A stretch of 64,000 nucleotides of DNA from positions 1-64,000 of the forward strand of contig CAYMUW010000015.1 in the NCBI GenBank assembly GCA_964393865.1. The letters are read 5' to 3'. Each line of letters opens with the position of its first letter. The first letter of the stretch is position 1. This DNA comes from Suilimivivens sp964393865. GTDB lineage: Bacteria; Bacillota; Clostridia; Lachnospirales; Lachnospiraceae. A model generated the notes under the pieces. That model was not told the origin of the DNA and searched no databases. It worked only from the letters and a program-made list of their open reading frames with translations. This document shows, piece after piece, positions 1 through 8,946 of the stretch. The position numbers were made by a program, and so were the translations under genes.

Positions 1-70
1 AACAGTTTTTTACCTAAAACGGCAGACAGAAAAGAATTTACCTTTCAAAGCTGGACAGGTTTCATTACTC

Positions 71-100
71 TTGCGAAGAAACTCTAAATAATGGTATACT
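71..100 (+). promoter_or_regulatory. Promoter of the DUF5717 operon
   Basis: A -35 box TTGCGA (71-76) and a -10 box TATACT (95-100) are separated by 18 bp. They lie about 75 bp upstream of the GGAGG/GTG start at 175. No other promoter-like sequence is evident before the four-gene operon, so this probably drives all of it. Confidence 0.6.
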
Positions 101-174
101 AATGATGGCTTATTATGCAATAGATTTTGCATCTGAATACGAAAAGAGAAACAGGTAACCGGAGGAACAAAAGA

Positions 175-3100
175 GTGCAGGACGCAGTGCAGAGAATTCT
201 GGAGGGGAAATTTAATAATGATGTTCGTTCTTTGGAGTTTTCCAGTCCTGTCATAGAACTGAAGCTTCGGGAGAATGAACAATACGAAGGGAGCTTTACT
301 GTTTTAGGGCCTAAGGATCAGGTGACGGAAGGAACGGTATCCTCCAGCAGGCTGAAAATGAAGTGCCTGACCAGTCATTTTTCCGGGCAGGAGGAGGAAA
401 TCGGATATTGCTTCGATGCTTCCGGCATGACGGAAGGAGACCAGTTGAAGGGAGAGTTTCGTATCATCTCCAATCAGGGAGAATACTATGTCCCTTACAC
501 GGTAACCATTATTGAGGAAACGCTGGCGTCAGGGCTTGGCGATATCAAAAATCTGTTTCATTTTGCAAATTTGGCAAGAACCAATTGGGATGAAGCCGTT
601 AATCTGTTTTATTCCAGAGAATTTTATCGTGTATTTAGCGGAGCGGACAGACAGTATTACTCGGTTTACAGAGGACTTGCAGGCGGCGGACGCAGGGAGC
701 AGAACGTAGAGGAATTTCTGCTGGAGATCAAGAAGAAGCAAAGGGCAGAGTTCCTTCTGGAGGAGTCGGAGATCAGAATAGACAATCCCCAAGGGGTAAT
801 TGAGAGCAGGCTGGTAATCAACAGGAATGGCTGGGGATATTCCGAGCTGTTTCTGGAAGCAGAAGGAGATTTTCTGGTTTTGGAGAAGGAAATAATCAGA
901 GATGAGGATTTTCTTGGAAACTGCTACCGGCTTCCCTTTTATGTTTCCGGTGATCGTCTTCATGCCGGAAAGAATTACGGAAGTATTCGAATCTATAATC
1001 CTTATGTATCGCTGACGGCCCATATTGTGGTTTCAAACAGCCCCGTAACCATGAAGGTTACAGGCATCAGGAGACAGAAAAAGCATTATGTCATGGAGCT
1101 GATGCAGTATTATGAAGCCTTTCGAACCAAAAAGATCAGCACATCCTTTTGGATGAAGGAGACGGAGACGCTGCTGGATGCATTGATCGATATGGACGAT
1201 CATGATGCGGCTCTTAAGCTTTTTCGTGTGCATCTGCTTCTGACACAGGAGAGGTACAATGAGGCTGAGTGGACCTTAAAGCAGACTGAGGAGATGATGA
1301 CAGAGGGCTTTGATCCTACACTGCACAGCTACTATTTATATTTGACCACACTGCTTGACCGCCGGGAGGATTACATTGACGAGGTGGCAGGGCAGGTGGA
1401 GCGCATTTTTGCTCAAAACGACCATAGCTGGCGTATTGCATGGCTGCTTTTGTACCTGTCGGAGGATTACAATAAAAGTCCCTCCAAGAAATGGCTGGTT
1501 TTGGAGGAACAGTGTAAGCAGGGCTGCAGCAGCCCTGTGATTTATATCGAGGCGTGGAATTTGCTGACGGCCAATCCTACGCTTTTGATGCGGCTGGAAA
1601 GCTTTGAACTGCAGGTATTAACCTATGCGGCCAAAAGAGAGCTGCTGATACCGGATGTGATTACGCAGATTGTATATTTGGCAGGCAAGCAAAAGAATTA
1701 TTCGGATCGTTTGTTTGCAATTCTGCGAAGCTGCTATGAGCAGATGCCGGGAGACGAGGCTTTACAGGTGATCTGTACCCTTTTAATCAAGGGCAACAGA
1801 ACGGATGCCGGAGCATTCAGTTGGTATGAGAAGGCGATTGAGCGGGAGCTTAGAATCACCAGACTTTATGAATATTATATGATGTCCATTGATATAAGCG
1901 AGGACAGGGTGATTCCCAAGATTGTGCTGATGTATTTTGCCTTTGACAGCAATTTGGACGGACTGCACAATGCTTATCTTTATGCCTGCGTGCATCGGAA
2001 CAAGGGGCAGTATCCCGAGCTTTATGAAAGCTACAGGGAGCAGATCGAGCGGTTTGTAGTATTCCGTATGATGAAAGGAAAGAGCGATCAGTATCTGGCT
2101 TATTTATACAAAAATCTGATTACGCCGGTCATGGTTACGCCGGAAACCGCAGAGGGTCTTGTCCGGGCGCTTTTTGTACAGCGGCTTACCGTGCAGAGAA
2201 AGAATATCAGGCGTGTCATTCTGATTTATGAAAAGGAGAGGTGGGAGACTGTCTTTCCGATGACCGGACAGGAAGCGTTTATTCCCATTTATGGCAGTGA
2301 TTTTCGGCTGCTTTTGGAGGATGCGGAAGGAAATCGTTATTGCCGGGAGGAGGAATATACTCTTGAAAAGCTTCTGGTGCCGGATCAGCTGGCAGCACTG
2401 GCAGCTCCTTTTGTGGAGACCAATGAGCACTTTGACCTGTGGCTTTGCGAGTGTGGCAGGAAACTGGCAGGGATCAGTGATGAAAATGTGGAATATATGA
2501 AGCGTATTGCCAAATCTCCGCTGGTGGTGGAAGAGCTGCAGCAGGAGATCCGCATGAAGCTGATACGGTTTTATTATGATCATGACAGGATGAAGGAGCT
2601 TGACGATTATCTGGATGAACTGTCACCTGAGCAGGTGGAAAACAGCTGTTTTGCCGAGCTTATCCGAATTATGGTCATGCGGGGCATGTACGAGAAAGCA
2701 TATCAGTGGATACAGCTTAGGGGCGGAGAAGGTATTGAAGCCAAGATCATTGTCAGACTTTGCAGCAGACTGATTGCACTGGAAGGAATGGAGGAGGAAG
2801 AGGTTTTCACTGCACTTTCGTTTATGGCATTCAGGGCGGGAAAGTACGACGAAAACCTGCTGAATTATTTGTGCAGATTTTTCTGCGGAACCAGCAAAGA
2901 AATGCGGGATGTCTGGAAAGCGGCGGAAAGCTTTGGGCTTGACAGCTATGATCTCAGCGAAAGAATTTTAGTGCAGATGCTTTATACGGGAGCCTATGTA
3001 GGGGAGAAAATAGAAATTTTCAGGCGTTATGTGTCAGGCGGAGCCAAAAGCAGTGTGGAAATGGCATTTCTTGCCCAGTGCTCCTATGATTATTTTGTGC

Positions 3101-3732
3101 GGGATAAGGTTACGGATTCTTATGTGCTTGAGGATATGCAGAGAGTGATTGAGCGGCAGGAGGAGATTCCGCTTGTATGTAAGCTTGCTTACACCAAATA
3201 TTACGCAGAAAATAAAAAGCTTGTAAATGAAGCAGTTTCCAGATGGGTCATTATTTTCCTGCGGGAAATTATGGCTCAGGGGAAATATTTTCCATATTTT
3301 CAGGAGTACGCAGACAATATCGTCTTCATGCGTCAGTTTGCGGACAAAACCATGGTGGAATATCATACCAGGGAAGGCAGCCATGCGGTGATCCATTATC
3401 TGGTGGAGAAGGAAGGACAGCCAGGCGGCGAGTACGAGAAGGAAGAGATGAAGGACATGTTCGGCGGCGTGTGCGTCAAGCAGTTTATTCTCTTTTTCGG
3501 GGAGCGTCTTCAGTACTATATTACGGAGAATGAAGGGGAGAAGGAGCAGCTTACGGAAAGCGGAACCTTAAGCCGGAATGAGACCGGAATGGAGCAGAAG
3601 GAAAACCGTTATAATCTTGTGAATGATATTGCCACAGGAAGAAATCTGCATGATTACAGCACTATGGAAAAGCTTTTAAATGAGTATTTTGAGCAGGATT
3701 ATCTGGTCAAAGAATTTTTTCAGATGATATAG
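175..3732 (+). CDS. DUF5717 family protein (Ig-like N-terminus, helical repeats)
   Basis: I recognise this large protein as the DUF5717 family of Lachnospiraceae; its function is unknown. The GTG at 175 is the preferred start because GGAGG (161-165) sits 9 bp upstream; the open frame extends up to a TTG at 127 that has no ribosome binding site. This gives 1185 residues. Residues about 20-315 read as two beta-sandwich (Ig-like) units, with alternating hydrophobic strands and phrases such as RLVINRNGWG. The remaining 850 residues are helical and TPR/HEAT-like, rich in Tyr, Leu and Glu. There is no signal peptide or membrane segment, so it is probably cytoplasmic. It opens a tight operon with an Hsp70-like ATPase (28 bp gap), a TPR protein and a membrane coiled-coil protein. 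A scaffold or client-binding role is inference only. Confidence 0.85.
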   Translation: MQDAVQRILEGKFNNDVRSLEFSSPVIELKLRENEQYEGSFTVLGPKDQVTEGTVSSSRLKMKCLTSHFSGQEEEIGYCFDASGMTEGDQLKGEFRIISNQGEYYVPYTVTIIEETLASGLGDIKNLFHFANLARTNWDEAVNLFYSREFYRVFSGADRQYYSVYRGLAGGGRREQNVEEFLLEIKKKQRAEFLLEESEIRIDNPQGVIESRLVINRNGWGYSELFLEAEGDFLVLEKEIIRDEDFLGNCYRLPFYVSGDRLHAGKNYGSIRIYNPYVSLTAHIVVSNSPVTMKVTGIRRQKKHYVMELMQYYEAFRTKKISTSFWMKETETLLDALIDMDDHDAALKLFRVHLLLTQERYNEAEWTLKQTEEMMTEGFDPTLHSYYLYLTTLLDRREDYIDEVAGQVERIFAQNDHSWRIAWLLLYLSEDYNKSPSKKWLVLEEQCKQGCSSPVIYIEAWNLLTANPTLLMRLESFELQVLTYAAKRELLIPDVITQIVYLAGKQKNYSDRLFAILRSCYEQMPGDEALQVICTLLIKGNRTDAGAFSWYEKAIERELRITRLYEYYMMSIDISEDRVIPKIVLMYFAFDSNLDGLHNAYLYACVHRNKGQYPELYESYREQIERFVVFRMMKGKSDQYLAYLYKNLITPVMVTPETAEGLVRALFVQRLTVQRKNIRRVILIYEKERWETVFPMTGQEAFIPIYGSDFRLLLEDAEGNRYCREEEYTLEKLLVPDQLAALAAPFVETNEHFDLWLCECGRKLAGISDENVEYMKRIAKSPLVVEELQQEIRMKLIRFYYDHDRMKELDDYLDELSPEQVENSCFAELIRIMVMRGMYEKAYQWIQLRGGEGIEAKIIVRLCSRLIALEGMEEEEVFTALSFMAFRAGKYDENLLNYLCRFFCGTSKEMRDVWKAAESFGLDSYDLSERILVQMLYTGAYVGEKIEIFRRYVSGGAKSSVEMAFLAQCSYDYFVRDKVTDSYVLEDMQRVIERQEEIPLVCKLAYTKYYAENKKLVNEAVSRWVIIFLREIMAQGKYFPYFQEYADNIVFMRQFADKTMVEYHTREGSHAVIHYLVEKEGQPGGEYEKEEMKDMFGGVCVKQFILFFGERLQYYITENEGEKEQLTESGTLSRNETGMEQKENRYNLVNDIATGRNLHDYSTMEKLLNEYFEQDYLVKEFFQMI

Positions 3733-3759
3733 ACAGGAAAAGAGGCATGGATTATTACA

Positions 3760-5070
3760 ATGTTTCAGAGCCAGAGGGATGAAAACGGAAAAAGAAACAG
3801 CAAAAAAGTAGTTCTGGGATATGATCTGGGACATCAGTTTGCCCAGATCAGCTATTGCGGCCTGGAGGAAACGGAGCCGGAGACAGTTTCCACTGTTGCG
3901 GGAACAGAGCAGTATAATATCCCTGCGGTATTGTGCAAAAGATCCGATGTGGGGCAATGGTATTACGGAAAGGAAGCCATTAAGTTTGCAGGAGAGGAAT
4001 CAGGCATTCTGGTGGAGGATTTGCTGGAATTGGCACAGCGGGGCGAGGATGTGATTGTTGAGGGAGAACCCTTTGATCCGGTGGCTCTGCTTACTTTGTT
4101 TGTCAAGAGAAGCTTATCGCTTTTAAATATCCGGCTGTCCCTAAGTCAGGTGGAGGCGGTCATGTTTACGGTGGAGGAGCTGACGCCCCGCATGGTGGAC
4201 GTGTTGTCCCGGGTAGCCGCCGGATTGCAGTTAAAGGCTCAGCGCCTTTGTTTTCAGAGTCATCGGGAGAGCTTCTATGCTTATACACTGCATCAAAGCG
4301 CCGAGCTTAGAAAGCAGGATGTGGTGATTTTTGAATATAATACCCGGCTTAAAATGCTGCACCTGGAATGTAACCAAAGGACCTCGCCAATGGTAGTTCT
4401 GATCGAGGAGCAGGATTTCCCGGAAATGCTGCGGAGAGTCTGGTCTGAGGATGAGGCGGACAGGGACAGGCAGAAGCAGGAGCTGGATGAGCTGTTTTTT
4501 CATATAGCGGAAGAGGCGCTTGATGGAAAAAGCATTTCCACGGTTTTTCTGCTGGGGGACGGCTTTAAAGAAGGCTGGGCTAAGGAATCCCTGAAACTGT
4601 TGTGCAGAAACAGAAGAGTGTTTCAGGGCAATAATCTGTACAGCAAGGGCGCCTGCTATGCCATGCTGGAAAGATTAAATCCCGGTGAGGAGTGGAAGAA
4701 GTATGTTTATCTGGGTGCGGACAAGCTGAAATCCAATATTGGCATGAAAGCCTTGCGGCGGGGGGAGGATTCCTATTACGCCATTCTGGATGCGGGAACC
4801 AACTGGTATGAGGCGTCAGTGGATTTTGACATTTTGTTGGAAAGCGGTGATACGGTGGATTTTCTGATCACACCGCTGACAGGCAGCGCCGTACTGGACA
4901 GGCCTGTCCATCTTCAGGGATTACCGGAAAGGCCAAGGGGTACTACAAGATTGAATGTACACATAGAAATGACGGCGGTCAATCAGGCGGCTGTTACCAT
5001 AGAGGATTTAGGGTTTGGAGAGCTGGTTCCCTCAAGCGGAAAAGCATGGTCCTCCACTTTTCAGGTGTAG
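3760..5070 (+). CDS. DUF5716 family protein, Hsp70/actin-like ATPase fold
   Basis: Recognised as DUF5716, the usual neighbour of DUF5717 in Lachnospiraceae (436 residues). ATG 3760 follows AGGAAAAGAGG. An ATG at 3747 lies in another frame and stops after 11 codons. The N-terminus VVLGYDLGHQFAQISYC resembles the phosphate-1 loop of Hsp70/actin ATPases (GIDLGTTxS). STVFLLGDGFKEGW followed later by NNLYSKGACYAM resembles the adenosine-site motif and the succeeding 'xxAVAxGAA' helix of Hsp70. The C-terminus (about residues 340-436) is beta-rich and recalls a substrate-binding beta domain. The fold assignment is my own reading of motifs, not a search result. Together with the TPR and membrane partners downstream, it suggests an ATP-dependent chaperone-like machine. 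Confidence 0.8.
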   Translation: MFQSQRDENGKRNSKKVVLGYDLGHQFAQISYCGLEETEPETVSTVAGTEQYNIPAVLCKRSDVGQWYYGKEAIKFAGEESGILVEDLLELAQRGEDVIVEGEPFDPVALLTLFVKRSLSLLNIRLSLSQVEAVMFTVEELTPRMVDVLSRVAAGLQLKAQRLCFQSHRESFYAYTLHQSAELRKQDVVIFEYNTRLKMLHLECNQRTSPMVVLIEEQDFPEMLRRVWSEDEADRDRQKQELDELFFHIAEEALDGKSISTVFLLGDGFKEGWAKESLKLLCRNRRVFQGNNLYSKGACYAMLERLNPGEEWKKYVYLGADKLKSNIGMKALRRGEDSYYAILDAGTNWYEASVDFDILLESGDTVDFLITPLTGSAVLDRPVHLQGLPERPRGTTRLNVHIEMTAVNQAAVTIEDLGFGELVPSSGKAWSSTFQV

Positions 5071-5114
5071 CATAAGGGAATTTTTAGCAGGTGTAGCGGA
5101 AGGGAGTCTTTAAT

Positions 5115-5948
5115 TTGGGCAGAATAATATTATGTACCGGAAGATATGCACAAAAGCCTTATCATTTCAGCAATGTATGCGTCAACGTATATTGTGTGGA
5201 GGAGTTATGCTATCTTTTTGCCAGTAATCCCTTTATGATCGACAATGATGTGATGGATAAGGAACTGGCCTATTGGCTGGATGAGGAGTGTGGACTTACC
5301 GAGCTGAGCCATCAGCTTCTGGTTTTATTTCAAAGGGGATGCCAGCCGGGGATTTTTGTCAGCACCATATTGGATTATGTGAATTTCTGCACACCGCAGG
5401 ACAAGGCAAGAATCGAGGAGGTTTTGCAGGGAAGCGCCGGATTGAACGATTATGAGAGGCGGAAAAAGCAGGCGGATTTTCTGATGCAAAATCAAAGATA
5501 CCGGATGGCGCTGGATGAATATGAGGGGCTGCTGAGGGAGCTTCCTGAGACGGAAAGCGCATTGCGCCCGGCCGTTCTTCATAACATGGGAACTGCCTAT
5601 GCAGGCTTCTTTATGTTTGATATGGCAGCCAGATATTTTAAAAAGGCATATGATATGACCGGAGATACCAGATCAGGCGTTTCCTTCCTTGCCGCCAAGA
5701 GACTTTTGCTTCACGAGGAGGCCTATATTTCTTTTATTGCGGAGCATGGAGAATATCATGAGTTGTCCATGCTTGTGGAAAAGAAACTGACGGATGCCAG
5801 GGGGCAGTTTGAGGCCTCACAGGAAAATCGAATGCTGTCGGCGCTTAAAATTTATAAGGAAGAGGGAAATGTGTCTTCTTATTACGAGGAGATCGACAAA
5901 ATCATATCAGAGCTGCAAAATCAGTATCGCCAGCTTGTGGAGGCTTAA
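5115..5948 (+). CDS. TPR-containing protein of the DUF5717 operon
   Basis: A 277-residue protein starting at TTG 5115, with AGGGAG (5101-5106) placed correctly 8 bp upstream. I do not recognise a named family for the N-terminal 110 residues (MGRIILCTGRYAQKPYHF...). From about residue 115 the sequence is helical with TPR-like spacing: YERRKKQADFLMQNQRY, ALDEYEGLLRELPE, then ALRPAVLHNMGTAYAGFFMF and AARYFKKAYDMTG. The C-terminal 60 residues are charged and probably coiled-coil. No membrane segment is present. It lies 44 bp after the Hsp70-like gene and 2 bp before the membrane protein gene, so translation of the last pair is probably coupled. A co-chaperone or adaptor role would fit, but this is inference. 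Confidence 0.75.
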   Translation: MGRIILCTGRYAQKPYHFSNVCVNVYCVEELCYLFASNPFMIDNDVMDKELAYWLDEECGLTELSHQLLVLFQRGCQPGIFVSTILDYVNFCTPQDKARIEEVLQGSAGLNDYERRKKQADFLMQNQRYRMALDEYEGLLRELPETESALRPAVLHNMGTAYAGFFMFDMAARYFKKAYDMTGDTRSGVSFLAAKRLLLHEEAYISFIAEHGEYHELSMLVEKKLTDARGQFEASQENRMLSALKIYKEEGNVSSYYEEIDKIISELQNQYRQLVEA

Positions 5949-5950
5949 GC

Positions 5951-7165
5951 ATGGGGTTATTCAAGAAGTTATTCCAGAAGTTATTCCAGTGGAAAAAGAA
6001 TATAGATGAACCTGAGTATGAGATTGAAGATTGGAATGAGATCATTTATGACAGGGATGACCTGCAGATCAACGACAGGGATCAGCGACAGGAATATGTA
6101 AAGGGATGTCTGGATCAGATTGCGGAAGCGTCGCAGGAGCTTGACAATCTTCAATTTGAATACAATATGGTTACCTCTTATTTAAAGGATATGGAGGAAA
6201 TAGAAGCTCTTCCGCCGGAGGAAATGGCTGAGCTTCAGGACTGCGCCAAAAAGCTGAACGCTCTGGAGCAGGAAAGAACCAGCTATGCGGAGCGCAAGGG
6301 CCGCATGGGTGATGAGAAATTTCATCAGATGGAGCGGCTGGAGGAAGAGGTACAGGAGGGCTATGAAAAGCTGACTCGGGCAGAGGAATATCAGGAGCTG
6401 GTGAAGCGTGACCTCAGAAAACTTGACGGGGAAAAACACGCATATTTGTTCCGAAGAAATGAACTGCACAGAGTGATTGAGGACACCCGATCCATGACCA
6501 TTGTATGCATAGCAGCGGTGATTGTATGTATCGGTATACTTTTGATTTTGCAGTTTGTCTTCCAAATGAATACCCGGATCGGTTATCTGGCAGCGGCAGC
6601 AGTTGGGGCGGTGGCGATTACCGCAATATTTATTAAGCACAATAATTCCATCAGGGAGCTGGCGCAGGTGGAAAACGGAATCGGGAGGATTATCCGCCTG
6701 CAGAATACTGTCAAGATCCGCTATGTCAATAATACCCATCTTTTGGATTATCTTTATTTGAAATACAACGTTTCCAGTGCGGGAGAGCTGGGCAAAAGCT
6801 GGCAGCAGTATTTGGAGGAGCGGGAAGAGCGAAGGAAATATCAGCAGGCGGAACGGCAGCTTGACCAGTGCCAGAAGGAGCTTTTGCATGTGCTCAGGCG
6901 TTATCAGGTGAAGGACCCTATGATTTGGCTTCATCAGACGGAGGCGATTCTTGACAAGAAGGAAATGGTGGAGATCAGACATAACCTGATTATCAGGAGG
7001 CAGTCCTTAAGACGGCGGATGGATTACAATAAAGAAGTGATTGCAGGCAAGGCTCAGGCAGAAATCAAGGATCTGGTGGAAAAATACCCTGAGTATGCAA
7101 AGGAAATTTTGGATGTTGTCGGACAGTATGCCAACACGGAAACCCAGACCGCTGATTTTTCTTGA
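5951..7165 (+). CDS. Coiled-coil membrane protein of the DUF5717 operon
   Basis: A 404-residue protein with no family I recognise. The N-terminus MGLFKKLFQKLFQWKKN is a short amphipathic helix encoded partly by a 12-nt tandem duplication (5965-5976, 5977-5988). Residues about 45-175 are long charged coiled coil. Two hydrophobic segments follow at about 181-203 (SMTIVCIAAVIVCIGILLIL) and 208-228 (GYLAAAAVGAVAITAIFI). A second coiled coil fills the C-terminus (about 235-390). The layout is a membrane hairpin with both helical arms probably in the cytoplasm. It is the last gene of the operon, and its stop codon overlaps the promoter of the next transporter operon. It may anchor the operon's ATPase and TPR proteins at the membrane; that is inference. 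Confidence 0.75.
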   Translation: MGLFKKLFQKLFQWKKNIDEPEYEIEDWNEIIYDRDDLQINDRDQRQEYVKGCLDQIAEASQELDNLQFEYNMVTSYLKDMEEIEALPPEEMAELQDCAKKLNALEQERTSYAERKGRMGDEKFHQMERLEEEVQEGYEKLTRAEEYQELVKRDLRKLDGEKHAYLFRRNELHRVIEDTRSMTIVCIAAVIVCIGILLILQFVFQMNTRIGYLAAAAVGAVAITAIFIKHNNSIRELAQVENGIGRIIRLQNTVKIRYVNNTHLLDYLYLKYNVSSAGELGKSWQQYLEEREERRKYQQAERQLDQCQKELLHVLRRYQVKDPMIWLHQTEAILDKKEMVEIRHNLIIRRQSLRRRMDYNKEVIAGKAQAEIKDLVEKYPEYAKEILDVVGQYANTETQTADFS

Positions 7166-7190
7166 CTTCTTTTGGGGGGCATGATAGCAT
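7162..7190 (+). promoter_or_regulatory. Promoter of the amino acid ABC transporter operon
   Basis: TTGACT (7162-7167) and TAGCAT (7185-7190) are 17 bp apart. The -35 box overlaps the TGA stop of the preceding gene (7163-7165). This leaves an untranslated leader of about 110 nt before the binding-protein ATG. TATGGC (7199-7204) and GCCATA could pair within the leader, but I recognise no known riboswitch there. Confidence 0.6.
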
Positions 7191-7307
7191 GATAAACGTA
7201 TGGCAGATATGCTTTATCCTGTTAGAGGAACGCAGTGCCATATTAGAAGTAAAGCGAAGCGGTTTATCGAATGCAGAATTGGTAAATGCTTCAGAATGGA
7301 GGAGATT

Positions 7308-8147
7308 ATGAAAAAACTTGCAGCATTGTTTGCTTCTGCACTGCTGGTCATGGGTCTGTTGACAGCATGCGGGTCTGATGCAGAACCTGCAGAGGCACAG
7401 AATGAGGAGACACAGGACACCGAGGCGCAGGACGCAGGAACAGAAGCGGGAACGACCTTTACGGTTGGTTTCGACGCAGAATTTCCACCCTATGGTTACA
7501 TGGATGAAAACGGCAATTACACAGGCTTTGACCTTGAACTTGCCCAGGAGGTATGTGACCGTAACGGATGGGAACTGGTAAAGCAGCCCATTGACTGGGA
7601 TTCTAAGGATATGGAACTTTCTTCCGGCTCCATTGACTGTATTTGGAACGGTTTTACCATGAACGGGCGTGAGGATGCTTATACATGGAGCGTACCTTAT
7701 GTAGATAACAGTCAGGTATTTGTTGTAAAGAGTGATGCGGGAATTGAAAGTCAGGCAGATCTTTCCGGCAAGCTGGTAGGAGTTCAGAAGGATTCCTCAG
7801 CACTGGCAGCGCTGGAGGGAGATGAGGCTGATTTGGCAGCAACCTTCGGGGATTTGAGACAATATGCCGATTACAATACGGCATTTATGGATTTGGAGGC
7901 AGGAGCCATTGACGCACTTGCAATCGATATCGGTGTTGCAAACTATCAGATCGAGTCAAGAGGGGACGGATATAAGCTTTTGGATGAGAAGCTTGCAACC
8001 GAGCAGTATGGTATCGGTTTCCTTCTTGGAAATGATGAATTGAAAAACCAGGTAGAGGCTACCTTGCTTGAGATGGCTGATGATGGTAAATTTATGGAAA
8101 TTGCTGAAAAGTATGGTCTGACAGACAGTGTATGTCTTGGTAAGTAG
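7308..8147 (+). CDS. Amino acid ABC transporter substrate-binding lipoprotein
   Basis: A family 3 extracellular solute-binding protein of 279 residues. I choose ATG 7308 because GGAGG lies just upstream and the protein then begins with a lipoprotein signal, MKKLAALFASALLVMGLLTA then Cys (lipobox LTAC, about residue 21). The open frame extends upstream to 7200 but lacks signal character. An acidic linker (AQNEETQDTEAQDAG) follows the lipid anchor. The typical fold starts at TFTVGFDAEFPPYGYMDENG; VGFD-EFPPYGY is characteristic of binders of polar amino acids. Later motifs include GKLVGVQKDSSA and AGAIDALAIDI. The permease and ATPase genes follow, giving a complete importer. The substrate (Glu/Gln, cystine, Arg or His) cannot be fixed from sequence alone. 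Confidence 0.92.
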   Translation: MKKLAALFASALLVMGLLTACGSDAEPAEAQNEETQDTEAQDAGTEAGTTFTVGFDAEFPPYGYMDENGNYTGFDLELAQEVCDRNGWELVKQPIDWDSKDMELSSGSIDCIWNGFTMNGREDAYTWSVPYVDNSQVFVVKSDAGIESQADLSGKLVGVQKDSSALAALEGDEADLAATFGDLRQYADYNTAFMDLEAGAIDALAIDIGVANYQIESRGDGYKLLDEKLATEQYGIGFLLGNDELKNQVEATLLEMADDGKFMEIAEKYGLTDSVCLGK

Positions 8148-8284
8148 GATAGGCTGTACGGCTTGGTTTTCCGAAAGAGTTCCGGGGCAGGAGTATTTCT
8201 GCCCTGTTTCTTCTTTTGATGCAGCAGGAAATGCGCAGGGCAGCGCAAGAGAACGTAGAGAAACAGGGAGGCATGGTTAGTAAA

Positions 8285-8932
8285 ATGAGTGTATCAACGA
8301 TGCTGATGCAATTGGGAAAGGGTATGATATCGACGGCGGAAATTTTCTTTCTGACGCTTCTTTTTTCCCTGCCGCTGGGGCTTTTGATATCCTTTGGCAG
8401 AATGTCTAAAAAAAGAGTTCTGCGCAGCATCAGTAAGTTTTATATCTCTATTATGAGAGGAACGCCGCTTATGCTCCAGCTCCTGGTAGTCTATTTTGCA
8501 CCTTACTATATCTTTGGACTGAATTTAAGGGGATATCGTTTCCCGGCCATTATTCTTGCTTTTTCCATTAATTATGCGGCATATTTTGCAGAAATTTATC
8601 GGGGTGGAATCGAATCCATGGCTGTGGGGCAGTATGAGGCAGCGCAGGTGCTTGGCTATAACAAGGTGCAGACCTTTTTTAAGATTATTCTGCCGCAGGT
8701 AATTAAAAGAATTATGCCTTCCATAACAAATGAAACAATTACCCTTGTAAAAGACACATCTCTTGCCTTTGTGTTAGCCCAGGCCGAGATGTTTACCATG
8801 GCAAAGCAGATTGCAGCCAAGGATACCAGCATGATACCGCTGATGGTTGCGGGACTTTTCTATTACATATTCAACCTTTTGGTTGCTGCTGTAATGGAGA
8901 GGATTGAAAAGAGTATGAGTTATTACAGATAG
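8285..8932 (+). CDS. Amino acid ABC transporter permease
   Basis: A His/Glu/Gln/Arg-type polar amino acid permease of about 215 residues. ATG 8285 is the likely start, GGGAGG being at 8266-8271. ATG 8273 is possible but only 1 bp from that site. Several hydrophobic segments are visible, beginning EIFFLTLLFSLPLGLLI. The inner-membrane component loop that contacts the ATPase is present as EAAQVLGYNKVQTFFKIILP (EAA motif). The N-terminal 'RGTPLMLQLLVVYF' is a hallmark of the family. It lies between the binding protein and ATPase genes, and a single permease gene suggests a homodimer. Confidence 0.92.
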   Translation: MSVSTMLMQLGKGMISTAEIFFLTLLFSLPLGLLISFGRMSKKRVLRSISKFYISIMRGTPLMLQLLVVYFAPYYIFGLNLRGYRFPAIILAFSINYAAYFAEIYRGGIESMAVGQYEAAQVLGYNKVQTFFKIILPQVIKRIMPSITNETITLVKDTSLAFVLAQAEMFTMAKQIAAKDTSMIPLMVAGLFYYIFNLLVAAVMERIEKSMSYYR

Positions 8933-8946
8933 AGCAGGAAGGGAAA

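Noticed and set aside
7200..7307. Upstream extension of the solute-binding protein, or a leader peptide there
   Set aside because: No ribosome binding site at 7200, and the extension would bury the lipoprotein signal; GGAGG supports ATG 7308.
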